Source: Aquicoccus sp. G2-2 (GTDB lineage Bacteria > Pseudomonadota > Alphaproteobacteria > Rhodobacterales > Rhodobacteraceae). From it: DNA of 64,000 nt. Every line of letters begins with the position of its first letter. Within the stretch, counting starts at the first letter, position 1. Position numbers and translations under genes: made by a program. Of this stretch, positions 19,203-28,293 are shown piece after piece. The notes below the pieces were generated by a model. That model was given only the letters and a program-made list of their open reading frames with translations. It searched no databases and was not told the origin of the DNA. Location of the stretch: assembly GCF_034555965.1 (NCBI RefSeq), contig NZ_JAYDCK010000003.1, positions 3,500,653 through 3,564,652 of the forward strand. The letters run 5' to 3'.

Positions 19203-19227
19203 GGAACTTTTACGCGGTCCCGGCGTT
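19203..19227 (+). promoter_or_regulatory. EcfG-type stress promoter for the cytochrome c genes
   Basis: This is GGAAC (19203-19207)-N16-CGTT (19224-19227) on the plus strand, an exact match to the EcfG consensus, 45 bp upstream of the cytochrome c start at 19272. The remaining 240-bp gap after the kinase gene shows nothing else. Confidence 0.75.
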
Positions 19228-19271
19228 TTACAGCAGCGCGTCGGAATGGCGCTGAGCTGATCGGGTGATTG

Positions 19272-19664
19272 ATGAGCATGGCGAGACTCACACAGCTTTG
19301 CATGCGAACATTGTTCGTGGTCGCCGTGACAGTTTCGCCAGCAGTTTTGAGTGACGCGCTTGCACAACAATTGAACCACGCGGCAGAGCCTTTGGATGGC
19401 CTTCATCTGTTCTTATCGACAGGGTGCGGGGCCTGCCATCGGATTGCGGGCACCGAGGCACAGGGGAAAATCGGGCCAGACCTGACGCATCTCGCCTCGC
19501 GCGAAACAATCGGCGCAAACCTTCTCCCGATGACCAGAGCAAATCTCGCAGACTGGATCAGACATACCCAAGAGTTGAAACCGGGCGCGCGCATGCCGTC
19601 GTTCGGGATGCTGCCGGTGTCAGAAACGAACGCGATTGTGGGTTATCTGGTGACTTTGAAATGA
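19272..19664 (+). CDS. Mono-haem cytochrome c, exported
   Basis: This is a 130-residue class I cytochrome c. A signal peptide (hydrophobic core LFVVAVTVSPAVLSDALA, cut near residue 31) is followed by the haem site CGACH (C52-H56). The axial Met is probably in ARMPSFGML near the end. It resembles the cytochrome c domain that caa3 oxidases carry fused to subunit II, but here it is a free protein. The start was set at ATG 19272; a TTG one codon earlier and an ATG two codons later are also possible. Its stop overlaps the tri-haem gene (AATGA). Both genes face the oxidase operon, so electron delivery to that oxidase is the likely role. Confidence 0.88.
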   Translation: MSMARLTQLCMRTLFVVAVTVSPAVLSDALAQQLNHAAEPLDGLHLFLSTGCGACHRIAGTEAQGKIGPDLTHLASRETIGANLLPMTRANLADWIRHTQELKPGARMPSFGMLPVSETNAIVGYLVTLK

Positions 19665-20902
19665 CTCCGCCGCAAGATAAGTCCGGGCGTGGCGGCGGCA
19701 TCCGTCGGTGGCTGTGCGGCCTCTCCTTCAGCATGATTGCAGGCGTCGTGATCCTTGGTGCGGTCATCTTTTACGTTGCCGCACCGATCAACATTGCAGC
19801 GCGGACCGGGGCATATCCCGGCATAGGTTGGGTTCTGCATACTTACATGAAGCAATGGGCGCGTAACTGGTCTTTCTGGGTCGAGAAGCCGGACTATGCA
19901 GACCTTTTTGATCCTGCGATGATCCGCCTCGGGGCAGGCTATTTCGAAACCGGCTGCGCCGCCTGTCACGGCGCGCCCGGCCGGGATCGCAATCCGCTGG
20001 TCACGATGATGGAGCCGCCGCCGCCGACCCTCGCATCCAAAGACGTGGCGAACTTCAGTGATAAGGAACTCTACTGGATTGTCTGGAATGGCATCCGGTA
20101 TACGGCCATGCCGGGTTGGACAGGTGATAACCGCGAGGATGAGGTCTGGGCGATGGTCGCGTTCCTGCGGAACTATGGCAAGTTCGCGCCGCATGATTAC
20201 GTCAATCTGGCTTACGGCGACGCGCATCCCAAAGGAGTCGACGGCGGTGCGATGAGCTTTGGTGGCCTCGACAACCGGCTGGACAAGATCGTGCAAAGCT
20301 GTGCGCGTTGTCACGGCGAGGACGGGATGGGGCGTGACGGCACGGCACCGAAGATCGCCGGGCAATCGAAGGAATACCTGACTGCAACGCTTGAGGGTTA
20401 CGCGACTGGCAAGCGGGCGAGTGGGTTCATGCAACCAATCGCGGCCCCGCTTTCAGACACTCAGATCGCGGCACTTGCCGCATATTACGCCGACAAGCGG
20501 CCCGACGCGACTGCGCGCAAGCCCGCGGGCGAAGCGGCGGATGCCCCCGATGATACCACCCTGAAAGTGCTTGGTGAGCGCCTTGCCGCCAAAGGCGATC
20601 CGTCACGCTTCGTGCCCAGCTGCAATTCGTGCCACGAAGACAAGGGTTCCGTGCAACCGCGGGCTGAATATCCCCGGATTGCAGGGCAGGAAGGCCGGTT
20701 TATCGAGGCTTGGCTGCGGCTCTATCGGGATCGCCCACTTGGCGGCAGCGACTTCGCCGAGGTCATGCATGTCTCAGCGACGGGGCTGACAGATCATCAG
20801 ATCAAGGCGCTTGCCGCGTGGTATTCCTCGTTGCCATACGATGCAGGCGCAAAAGATGCGGCGCAGGCGAAATCCGACGCTGCCGCCGCGTTGCCGGATT
20901 AG
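19661..20902 (+). CDS. Tri-haem cytochrome c, membrane anchored
   Basis: This is a 413-residue protein with one N-terminal membrane helix (residues 20-42). Three c-type haem sites follow: CAACH (99-103), CARCH (214-218) and CNSCH (321-325). The second and third domains resemble cytochrome c4/c553-type units with KIAGQ and RIAGQE segments. The ATG overlaps the stop of the mono-haem gene, so the two are coupled. The 3' end overlaps the end of the convergent CtaG gene by 4 bp. It probably passes electrons from the bc1 side to the oxidase encoded opposite; the family is not one I can name precisely. Confidence 0.87.
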   Translation: MTPPQDKSGRGGGIRRWLCGLSFSMIAGVVILGAVIFYVAAPINIAARTGAYPGIGWVLHTYMKQWARNWSFWVEKPDYADLFDPAMIRLGAGYFETGCAACHGAPGRDRNPLVTMMEPPPPTLASKDVANFSDKELYWIVWNGIRYTAMPGWTGDNREDEVWAMVAFLRNYGKFAPHDYVNLAYGDAHPKGVDGGAMSFGGLDNRLDKIVQSCARCHGEDGMGRDGTAPKIAGQSKEYLTATLEGYATGKRASGFMQPIAAPLSDTQIAALAAYYADKRPDATARKPAGEAADAPDDTTLKVLGERLAAKGDPSRFVPSCNSCHEDKGSVQPRAEYPRIAGQEGRFIEAWLRLYRDRPLGGSDFAEVMHVSATGLTDHQIKALAAWYSSLPYDAGAKDAAQAKSDAAAALPD

Positions 20903-21609
20903 ATTTCCTTGCGTTCTATTTCAATCGGATCGCGCGGCGCGGGGGCAAAGCCGAGCAGGCGGGACGCAAAAAACAGCGCGCCCGTTAGATATCCAAGACC
21001 ACCGCCAAGCGCCATCAGGACCCCGCCAAGGCGCTGGTCGGTTAAGGCATCGAGCCCGAAAGCGCCGCCGCATATCCCCAATGCATAGATCTGTCTTGGC
21101 GTCAGTGCCAGCAGGACGCCGAGCATGGTCATGTGCATGAAGCTGCCGAGCATGGCGATGGTGCCGGCGGCAGCGGCACGCCGACCTGTATTGGCAAGCC
21201 CCGGTAGCCAGACCAGCATTCCGGTGATCAGAAAGCTCAGCTGTTGCAGAGCAAATGCGCGCCCGCTGAGTGCTGCTGCCAGATGCAGCGCAGGTGTATG
21301 CCAGGACCAGACCACCAGCATCTCGATTCCCGAGAAGGCCAGCGCCGCGCCGATGCCAAAATGCGCGTGTCGGAGTGCGCCGGTCCGTACCAGGGCGACG
21401 ACGGCCAGCGGTGCCACTCCCAACACGAGCGCAAGGTGCAACACCATGTGCATGGTGAAGGACACGGAGGCGATGCGCGGAAATGGGCCGAGCCAGAGCG
21501 CCAGTAGCAGGCAAGCGGCGGCCCCCGCCGACCAGAATCGACGCAGGCGGGCAGGCCATGCCGGAACGGGAGGCGTGCCGTGCGGGGCTTGGGTGTTCAG
21601 ATCGGACAC
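20899..21609 (-). CDS. ctaG: Cytochrome c oxidase assembly factor CtaG (caa3 type)
   Basis: This is a 236-residue integral membrane protein of the caa3_CtaG family. It has about six to seven hydrophobic helices and conserved histidines in FTMHMVLHLALV, VWSWHTPALH and SFMHMTMLGV. Members help copper delivery and assembly of caa3-type oxidases, and are unrelated to the CtaG/Cox11 of mitochondrial-type oxidases. It is the last gene of the minus-strand oxidase operon and overlaps the upstream membrane protein by 13 bp. Confidence 0.85.
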   Translation of the reverse strand: MSDLNTQAPHGTPPVPAWPARLRRFWSAGAAACLLLALWLGPFPRIASVSFTMHMVLHLALVLGVAPLAVVALVRTGALRHAHFGIGAALAFSGIEMLVVWSWHTPALHLAAALSGRAFALQQLSFLITGMLVWLPGLANTGRRAAAAGTIAMLGSFMHMTMLGVLLALTPRQIYALGICGGAFGLDALTDQRLGGVLMALGGGLGYLTGALFFASRLLGFAPAPRDPIEIERKEI

Positions 21610-22049
21610 AGCGCGCCCCAGAACATAGGGATGGAGTTGGCAATGATCGAAATCATGCTGACCAGCGCGACGAAGAAGCCGCCAAAGGCCATCCAGTGCA
21701 CCCGCCCTTCGCCGGCGCTGATTGGGCCGCCGGGCGGCGGCTCAGCAGCTTCATGCGATCGGCGCATGTTGAGCAGCGATAGACCGATTCCGATTGCTCC
21801 CAGTATGAGTGCGCTTATGTTGATCCACCGGATTGCAGGCCCTGCCCAAGTGAGTGACGTCAAGGCCACGGAAGCTCTGCTCTGGTCTAGGCACGCCATT
21901 CCGGCGAGAGAGCTGATGGCGGCGAGCTGGATGGCCCAGACGATAGGCACCAGCAGGAACGAAAAGATCAACAGCAGGTCGCCCACGTGGTTACGGCCCG
22001 GCGCGGGGTGTCCGATGCCCGTCTGAGGGTGCGTGTCTTGATCGGTCAT
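21597..22049 (-). CDS. Three-helix membrane protein of the oxidase operon
   Basis: This is a 150-residue protein with three predicted membrane helices (LLLIFSFLLVPIVWAIQLAA, WINISALILGAIGIGLSLL, FGGFFVALVSMISIIANSIP). The N-terminus is charged and likely soluble. No known motif was recognised. It lies between oxidase subunit III and ctaG, 15 bp past subunit III and overlapping ctaG by 13 bp. It is therefore probably a small extra subunit or assembly factor of this oxidase, comparable in position to the fourth gene of alternative oxidase operons such as rhizobial coxMNOP. Confidence 0.75.
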   Translation of the reverse strand: MTDQDTHPQTGIGHPAPGRNHVGDLLLIFSFLLVPIVWAIQLAAISSLAGMACLDQSRASVALTSLTWAGPAIRWINISALILGAIGIGLSLLNMRRSHEAAEPPPGGPISAGEGRVHWMAFGGFFVALVSMISIIANSIPMFWGALCPI

Positions 22050-22064
22050 TCGACAAACTCCGCG

Positions 22065-22694
22065 TCAGTTAAACAGGTGGGGTGTCACGTAGATCGTGGT
22101 GAACACGGCGATCCAGACCGCGTCCACGAAGTGCCAGTAGAAGGCGGCGATGCTGATTGGGTCACGGCGGTGGGCGTCGAATTTGCCGAGAGCCGCCCAG
22201 AGCGCCATGGTCAGCAGCATCAGGACGCCGCCCACGACATGCGCCATGTGAAATCCGGTGACGGTGAAGTAGAGCGATGCGTAGGAGTCGGTGGAAAGCG
22301 TGAAGTCCTTGTCAGCCCATTCCACGGCCTCAAGGGCGACAAATGCGATGCCGAGCAGAGCACCGCCGGAAAGGCCCGCGACACAGATCCAGTTGCGCCC
22401 CTTCTGGATGCCGCGCTCGCCGATCCAGACGACCGCACTGCTGGTAAAGAGAAGGGCCGTCATTGGAACGGAAAACTTGAATCCCGGCAATTCGTCAGGC
22501 AGCCAGTCCCGCCCGAAATGGAATGCCATGTAGTAGTAGCTGAACAGCAGATAGGCGAAAAGGCAGGCCTCGGTCACGACCAGAGCCGCCATCCCGAACC
22601 AGCCGTTGCCGCGTGCGTCGGTGCTGCCGAGCGGAAGGCGCCCAAAGGAGATATCCCGTTGTTCATCCGGGATTTCGTGCGTTGTTTCAGGCAT
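22065..22694 (-). CDS. Cytochrome c oxidase subunit III-like protein
   Basis: This is a 209-residue haem-copper oxidase subunit III with about five helices. Family residues are visible in YFTVTGFHMAHVVGG and FYWHFVDAVWIAVFTTIYV at the C-terminus. It lacks the first two helices of the mitochondrial form, as in caa3 and quinol-type oxidases. The start was set at ATG 22694 (MPETTHEIPD), which overlaps the subunit I stop by 8 bp; a longer frame to 22814 lies inside subunit I. Subunit III stabilises the active-site proton supply. Confidence 0.9.
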   Translation of the reverse strand: MPETTHEIPDEQRDISFGRLPLGSTDARGNGWFGMAALVVTEACLFAYLLFSYYYMAFHFGRDWLPDELPGFKFSVPMTALLFTSSAVVWIGERGIQKGRNWICVAGLSGGALLGIAFVALEAVEWADKDFTLSTDSYASLYFTVTGFHMAHVVGGVLMLLTMALWAALGKFDAHRRDPISIAAFYWHFVDAVWIAVFTTIYVTPHLFN

Positions 22695-24639
22695 TCTGAG
22701 ACCCCGCAACCTGCTCCAACTGCGCGTGCGGCCAGTTCCAGAAAAAGCCGCAGAGCAGCGTAAGCACGCCGAGAACGCCTGCCGCATATGGCCAGTGGAA
22801 AAGAAGCGCCGCAAAGAATCCGGTCATGGTGAGTGTGGCGAAGAACGGCCAGAGCGAGTCTGAGGCCACCTTCGACACCAGCAGCGGTTCGGAATCAAAC
22901 ATGCTTGTGATCAGCTGTTGCTTACCCTTGTCCAGCATCGGGCCGCGATCAAGCGCGGTACGCCCCGTGCCCTCGCCAAGCCGATCCTCCCAGAGTGGAT
23001 GCCGACTGGCCACCATTGGCTGAACGGCAAAGTTGTAAACCGGCGGTGGCGATGGCATCGACCATTCCAGCGTTGGCGCATCCCATGGGTTTGGCCCGGC
23101 CCGTTTGCCGAACCAGCGGCCCTGCATGACGTTGATCAGCACGAGGAGGATGCCGAAAGCCATGACGAAGCTGCCGACCGTCGTGAGCATGTTCGTCAAA
23201 TCCCAGCCCGTGCCCGCCGGATAGGTGTAGATGCGCCGCGGCATGCCCATCAACCCGGTCCAGTGCATTGGCAGGAATGTCAGGTTGAAGCCAAAGAAGA
23301 CGAACCAGAAGGCGATCACGCCCAGACGCTCGTTCATCATGCGCCCGGTCATCTTCGGGAACCAGAAATAGAGCCCCGCAAGGACACCGAACAGGTTGAT
23401 CCCGACGATGGTGTAATGGAGATGCGCGAGGACGAAGTAGGTATCGTGCAATTGCAAATCGGCGGGGACGCTGGCCGTCATGACGCCCGACACGCCAGCA
23501 ATCACGAACATGACGATGAACGAGGCGGAGTAGAGGAACGGCGTCTTGATGACCGGACGGCCAACCCAGATGGTCGCGACCCAGGCAAAGACCGAGACGG
23601 CGCTTGGAATCGTGATGATGAATGATGCGCCACTGAAATACGACAGAGACAGAAACGGAATTCCGGTGGCGAACATGTGATGCACCCAGACCCCGAAACC
23701 GAGGATCATTGTCGTCACTGTGGCAAGTACGACGAGGCTGTAGCCGACCAGCGGTCGACGACAAAAGACCGGCAGGATGTCCGAGACCATGCCCATCGCC
23801 GGGAGCACGATAATGTAAACCCACGGATGCGCATAGAGCCAGAAGAGATGCTGCCAGAGCAGCGGCTTGCCACCTTCCTCAACCCCGTAGAAATGCGTGC
23901 CGTATTGCCGGTCGAGCCACAACAGGAAGAATGCGAGGCTAACCGCCGGCACGGCAAGCAAATTACCGACCGAAATCGTCGTCGTGCCCCATAGCATGAC
24001 CGGAGTTCGGTTGAGCGACATGCCCGGCGCGCGCAGGCGCAGAAAGGTGATCAGGAAGTTGATTGAGCCGGTGGTGGTCGAGATGCCGAGCAGGATCATT
24101 CCGAGCGCGTAGAAATCGATGTTCATGCCGGGATTATATTGCTTGAGCGAATAGGGCGGGTAATTGAACCAGCCAGCATTCGGCACCGCCCCGGCGAGGA
24201 AACTCGCGTATATGAAAAGGCCGGAGAACAGAAAGACCCAGTAGGAAAAGGCGTTTAGCCGGGGAAACGCCATGTCGCGCGTGCCGAGCAGCAGCGGAAA
24301 CAGAAAGATCGAGAAGCCAGACAGGATCGGAAGTGCGTAGAGAAAGATCATTGTGATGCCGTGCATCGAGAACAGCTCATTATACTGCTCGGGCGTCAGC
24401 AGTGTCTGCTCCGGACCGGCAAGTTGAATGCGCATCACCAGCGCCTCAAGCCCGCCGAGGATCAGAAAGACGAAGGCAGTGATGATATAACGAATGCCGA
24501 GAATTTTGTGATCGACAGTGCCCAACCAGCCGCGCAGGCCGGTCTCGCCTTCCCAGGTTTTGGCGAGGCTGGCACGGAGTTCCTGCGTGATTGGCCCGAT
24601 CTCCGGTTCCTGCGTATATTGGGCGGGTAACTGCGGCAC
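22687..24639 (-). CDS. Haem-copper oxidase subunit I, A2-like, with HPWVY instead of HPEVY
   Basis: This is the catalytic subunit, 650 residues. Haem a ligands are H93 (SMHGITM) and H408; the CuB ligands are H271 and the H320-H321 pair; the haem a3 ligand is H406 (LAHLHY). The cross-linked Tyr is Y275. The usual GHPEVY is YAHPWVYI, so the proton-channel Glu is absent and replaced by W273. This recalls A2-type oxidases (YSHPxVY) but with YA instead of YS. The long C-terminal extension ends in two extra hydrophobic segments, as in caa3 enzymes with a fused subunit III helix pair. The start was set at GTG 24639 because GAGGTAA precedes it; the open frame to 24864 overlaps subunit II. Confidence 0.9.
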   Translation of the reverse strand: MPQLPAQYTQEPEIGPITQELRASLAKTWEGETGLRGWLGTVDHKILGIRYIITAFVFLILGGLEALVMRIQLAGPEQTLLTPEQYNELFSMHGITMIFLYALPILSGFSIFLFPLLLGTRDMAFPRLNAFSYWVFLFSGLFIYASFLAGAVPNAGWFNYPPYSLKQYNPGMNIDFYALGMILLGISTTTGSINFLITFLRLRAPGMSLNRTPVMLWGTTTISVGNLLAVPAVSLAFFLLWLDRQYGTHFYGVEEGGKPLLWQHLFWLYAHPWVYIIVLPAMGMVSDILPVFCRRPLVGYSLVVLATVTTMILGFGVWVHHMFATGIPFLSLSYFSGASFIITIPSAVSVFAWVATIWVGRPVIKTPFLYSASFIVMFVIAGVSGVMTASVPADLQLHDTYFVLAHLHYTIVGINLFGVLAGLYFWFPKMTGRMMNERLGVIAFWFVFFGFNLTFLPMHWTGLMGMPRRIYTYPAGTGWDLTNMLTTVGSFVMAFGILLVLINVMQGRWFGKRAGPNPWDAPTLEWSMPSPPPVYNFAVQPMVASRHPLWEDRLGEGTGRTALDRGPMLDKGKQQLITSMFDSEPLLVSKVASDSLWPFFATLTMTGFFAALLFHWPYAAGVLGVLTLLCGFFWNWPHAQLEQVAGSQNA

Positions 24640-24679
24640 GTCGATTACCTCGCTGGGGTGGAGTTGGATTGGAAGGCAG

Positions 24680-25558
24680 CTATGGGTGCCGCCGTGCTTG
24701 AGGGGCGCGGGGCGCGGCCGTATTGCGCGCCGTCTTGGTCTGCTGTGCCAGCCAAGCATCGAATTCCTGCGGCGGTAAGGCGAACAGATCAAAAGCCATA
24801 TGCGCGTGTTGCAGGCCGCAATATTCGACGCACTGCCCGCGATAGATGCCCGCTGTGTCGGCACGCAGCCATGCCACGTTCTCTTGACCCGGAATCATGT
24901 CGGTTTTGCCACCCAGCAGCGGCACCCAGAATGAATGAATGACGTCCGCCGAGCGCAGAACAAAACGGACGGGTTGGCCGACCGGAATGCGGATTTCATT
25001 GGCTGTCTCGAAGAGGGTCGCGCCGTTATCGTCCTTGTAGGCCACCTGCCACCACCATTGATGCCCGGTTACGTCGATGGTCGCGACCGCCCGTGTGGCC
25101 GGGGACTGGGTCGCGGCCATGATGCTGACAGTCCATGTGATGAAGATAAGCAGGATGACGACGGTGACGACAAGGCCGGCATAGATCCAGCGCAAAGCGC
25201 CTGTGTCATCCCCGCCGATTACGGACGCCGTGTCCGCGCTCATGTCCTCGACCCGTCTTCCCCGCCGGACGATTGCGATCACCACAAGTGCCGTGATGAT
25301 GACGACCACCGCAAACGAAAGCCAGGTCAGAGCCAGCAGGATCTGCCGGATCTCATGACCGGGCGAGCCGAAGCTTTGCAGATAATTGAGCGGACCATGT
25401 GTGCCCGGTTTTTGCAGGCCTTCTGCCGCTTGCGCCGGGACGGCAGCCATAGTCACGAGCGCGAAAAACGCGATCACACATATCCGACACACAACAGACC
25501 ACACCTTCGGCAACCTGATGTTTGGCACGGTGCTGAAGCGATGGGTCCGGCCTGACAT
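24680..25558 (-). CDS. Cytochrome c oxidase subunit II
   Basis: This is a 292-residue CuA subunit. A signal-like N-terminal helix (VWSVVCRICVIAFFALVTMAAV) and two anchor helices (about 72-97 and 125-148) precede the cupredoxin domain. CuA ligands are H208 (VIHSFWVP), C243, E245 and C247 (GQCVEYC), H251 and M254. There is no fused cytochrome c domain, unlike classic caa3 subunit II; the convergent cytochrome c genes may replace it. It is the first gene of the operon, 27 bp from the -10 element of an EcfG-type promoter. Confidence 0.92.
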   Translation of the reverse strand: MSGRTHRFSTVPNIRLPKVWSVVCRICVIAFFALVTMAAVPAQAAEGLQKPGTHGPLNYLQSFGSPGHEIRQILLALTWLSFAVVVIITALVVIAIVRRGRRVEDMSADTASVIGGDDTGALRWIYAGLVVTVVILLIFITWTVSIMAATQSPATRAVATIDVTGHQWWWQVAYKDDNGATLFETANEIRIPVGQPVRFVLRSADVIHSFWVPLLGGKTDMIPGQENVAWLRADTAGIYRGQCVEYCGLQHAHMAFDLFALPPQEFDAWLAQQTKTARNTAAPRAPQARRHP

Positions 25559-25584
25559 CCCGAGCTCCTTATTCCCCTTTGTTT

Positions 25585-25610
25585 AACGCGACCAAGTAAC
25601 AATCGGTTCC
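25585..25610 (-). promoter_or_regulatory. EcfG-type stress promoter for the oxidase operon
   Basis: On the minus strand this is GGAAC-N17-CGTT (25610 to 25585), an exact EcfG consensus match just upstream of the subunit II start. Together with the matching site before the cytochromes c, it predicts joint induction of the whole respiratory module. Confidence 0.78.
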
Positions 25611-25845
25611 GTTTATCGGGGGCATTGGGAAATTTTCACTGGTCGGCAGTGTCGGCTCAGCTCAATTGCGTTAATGCACCGCGGACAAATCGGGGCTATC
25701 CCAACGAGGCCGAACCAATGCGCAGGCCGAACGGCGCGGAACCGAAGCGCAAATTTCATCGATAAGATGTATCGGGAGACGTCACGCTGAACTGTACCTC
25801 GGGGATGGAGTTTCTTGTGAGCGTCGCTGGTTCAGGCGTTCTTGG

Positions 25846-28293
25846 CTATCGCTGCTGGCTCCATTCCTCTAGCTGGTTGATGGTCGCTTGGGTCAATGAT
25901 TGCAGATCGTCCATGGCTTTTAGATAAGGGCAGGGTTTTTCAAGCCGCGCGCCTATATCGCTTATGGCGAAGCCGTTCGGGCTTTTGAGGTGCTGCAATT
26001 CATCCCAAGTCACCGGCATGGCAACCGGCGCGCCGGGGCGGGCGCGCAAGGAATAGGGGGCGATGGCGGTCTGGCCGCGTTCATTGCGGAGCCAGTCGAT
26101 GAAGATGCGGCCCTTGCGCTTCGCCTTCGACATTGTCGCGGTATAGCGGTCGGGCGCGGCCTCGGCCATGAGATGTGCCAACGTCTTGGCAAAACCTGCG
26201 ACCACCTCCCAGTTATGGCTGCGGCGCAGGTGCAGGCAGACATGCACGCCCTTACCGCCGGTCACCATCGGGACGGACGCCAAGCCCAGTTCGTCAAGCC
26301 GATCCCGCATATCGAAGGCGGCGCTGCGCACGTCCGCCCAATCCAGCCCTTCGTCCGGGTCGAGGTCAAACACCATCCGGTCGGGGCGCTCAAGCCGGTC
26401 GGTGCGTGCGCCCCAGATATGGAATTCAATCGTGCCCATCTGTGCAGCGGCCACCAGCGCCTCGGGGCGGGTGGCATATAGATACGTCCCGGTCTCGCCA
26501 TCCTTTTCCTCGATCTCCAACTGCTGCAACTCTTCGGGCCAACCTTTGCCCGGATGCTTCTGAAAAAAACAATCGTCGGAAATGCCGTCGGGGCAGCGCA
26601 ACAGAGACAACGGGCGGTGGCCCATCGCCGCGATCATCCGGTCGCCGACACGGTCATAATGACGGGCGATATCGCGCTTGGTGCAGCCCGCGTCGGGGAA
26701 AACCTCGCGCTCGGGGCTGGAAATTCTGACGCCCGCGATTTCGGTGTCGCCTTGCGGTTTTTCCATAGTGATCTCCTTTGCTTTCTTGTCCTCGCGCAGG
26801 CCCAGATAACTGCCGTGGCGAATATGACCGTCCGAGGTGAATTCGGTGAAATCGACCTCTGCCACCAACTCGGCGCGCAGCCAGTGCGCAGCGTTCGCGA
26901 CGTTTCGCGGCACATCCGAAAAGGGCGAAGTTTTGCGCGGTGTGAACGCCTTTTCCAAGATCGCGAACGCTTGTGCATCGAACCCCGTGCCGACCCGTCC
27001 GCGATAGCGCAGATTATCCCCCTCCCATGTGCCCAACAAAAGCGAGGCAAAGGGGCGGTCCTTGTCCGAGGGCGAATAGCCGCCGATCACAAATTCCTGT
27101 CGGCGTGTGCATTTGACCTTGCGCCAGTCGCGTGTGCGTGTGCCGCGATAGGGGGCGTTGGCGCGCTTGCTGATGATGCCCTCGGCGCCCGCCTCGCACG
27201 CCTTTTCGAAGACTTCGGGGCCATGACCGCGCACATGCTCGCTGATCCGCAGGGCGCCGTCCTTGGGCACGCCTGACAACAGATCGGCCAATCTTTCGCG
27301 CCGTTCCATCTGCGGCAAATCTGACAGGTCGTCGCCATCAAGTGCAAGCAGATCGAACGCGAAAAATACCAGCGGATCACCCTTGGACAGTGCCCTTTGC
27401 AGGGACGAAAACGCCGAGCCATTGATCTGCTTGGCCATGACCTCACCATCGATCAGCGCCGCGTCGCAGGGCAGGGGTCCAAACGCATTTTCGAGTGCGG
27501 CAAACTTATCGGACCAGTCCTCGCCCGAGCGGGTGTAGAAACGTGTTCCACCCTTACCCAACGCTGCGAGACAGCGATAGCCATCGAATTTCGTTTCGTG
27601 AAACCAGTCGTCGCCCTCTGGGGCGTGATCGACCAGTGTGGCCAGTTGTGGCTTGCGGAATTTTGGGCGGACCTTGCCGCGCGCCGGGCGTTCGTCGGGT
27701 ATTTTGCGCCCTTTTCTGTTTTTGGCGATGCCTGCCATGCTGCGCCCGGACTTGACGGAGCGGTCATGCCCCTCGGTCAGCGCATCGGCATCATCCTTCG
27801 CATAGGCGTCGCGCTCCTTGATCAGCAGCCAGTTCTCGCGCTTCTCATCGCCACGCATCCGGATCAGCGCCCAGCCACCCTGCATCCGTTCGCCTTGCAA
27901 GGTGAATTTCAGCTTGCCAGATTTCAGCCCCTTGGCCACGTCGCCCTGCGGACTCCATGTGCCGCGATCCCATAGCATGACGGTGCCGCCGCCATATTGA
28001 TCTGCGGGAATCGTGCCCTCAAAACTGCCATAGTCCTGCGGATGATCCTCTGTTCGCACAGCGAGCCGTTTTTCGCCGGGATCGGGGCTTGGCCCTTTCG
28101 TCACCGCCCAACTGAGAAGCGCGCCATCCCATTCGAGCCGGAAATCGTAATGCAGGCGCGAGGCGTCGTGTTTCTGCACAACGAAGCTCAGGTCGTCCTC
28201 GCGTGCCTCTCCGGGTGTGCCTGTCGGCTCATCGGTCTGGGCGAAATCGCGCCGCGTGTTATAGGCGGCCAGCCTGTCGGGGTTCTTGGACAT
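25846..28293 (-). CDS. ligD: Multifunctional ATP-dependent DNA ligase D (non-homologous end joining)
   Basis: This is an 815-residue LigD. The N-terminal 3'-phosphoesterase domain (residues 35-155) has the metal-site histidines in KHDASRLHYDFRLEWDG and TEDHPQDYGSFEG. The ligase domain has nucleotidyl Lys K235 in ETKFDGYR. The C-terminal primase/polymerase domain has the acidic pair in MVFDLDPDEG and the GGKGVHVCLHL motif. The order phosphoesterase-ligase-polymerase is that of Pseudomonas-type LigD. With Ku it repairs double-strand breaks in stationary or stressed cells. The ATG at 28293 overlaps the ku stop by one base; an in-frame GTG one codon earlier is less likely. Confidence 0.95.
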   Translation of the reverse strand: MSKNPDRLAAYNTRRDFAQTDEPTGTPGEAREDDLSFVVQKHDASRLHYDFRLEWDGALLSWAVTKGPSPDPGEKRLAVRTEDHPQDYGSFEGTIPADQYGGGTVMLWDRGTWSPQGDVAKGLKSGKLKFTLQGERMQGGWALIRMRGDEKRENWLLIKERDAYAKDDADALTEGHDRSVKSGRSMAGIAKNRKGRKIPDERPARGKVRPKFRKPQLATLVDHAPEGDDWFHETKFDGYRCLAALGKGGTRFYTRSGEDWSDKFAALENAFGPLPCDAALIDGEVMAKQINGSAFSSLQRALSKGDPLVFFAFDLLALDGDDLSDLPQMERRERLADLLSGVPKDGALRISEHVRGHGPEVFEKACEAGAEGIISKRANAPYRGTRTRDWRKVKCTRRQEFVIGGYSPSDKDRPFASLLLGTWEGDNLRYRGRVGTGFDAQAFAILEKAFTPRKTSPFSDVPRNVANAAHWLRAELVAEVDFTEFTSDGHIRHGSYLGLREDKKAKEITMEKPQGDTEIAGVRISSPEREVFPDAGCTKRDIARHYDRVGDRMIAAMGHRPLSLLRCPDGISDDCFFQKHPGKGWPEELQQLEIEEKDGETGTYLYATRPEALVAAAQMGTIEFHIWGARTDRLERPDRMVFDLDPDEGLDWADVRSAAFDMRDRLDELGLASVPMVTGGKGVHVCLHLRRSHNWEVVAGFAKTLAHLMAEAAPDRYTATMSKAKRKGRIFIDWLRNERGQTAIAPYSLRARPGAPVAMPVTWDELQHLKSPNGFAISDIGARLEKPCPYLKAMDDLQSLTQATINQLEEWSQQR

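Noticed and set aside
25734..25765. Plus-strand GGAAC followed 17 bases later by CGAT
   Set aside because: The -10 is wrong in a conserved position, and no plus-strand gene follows.
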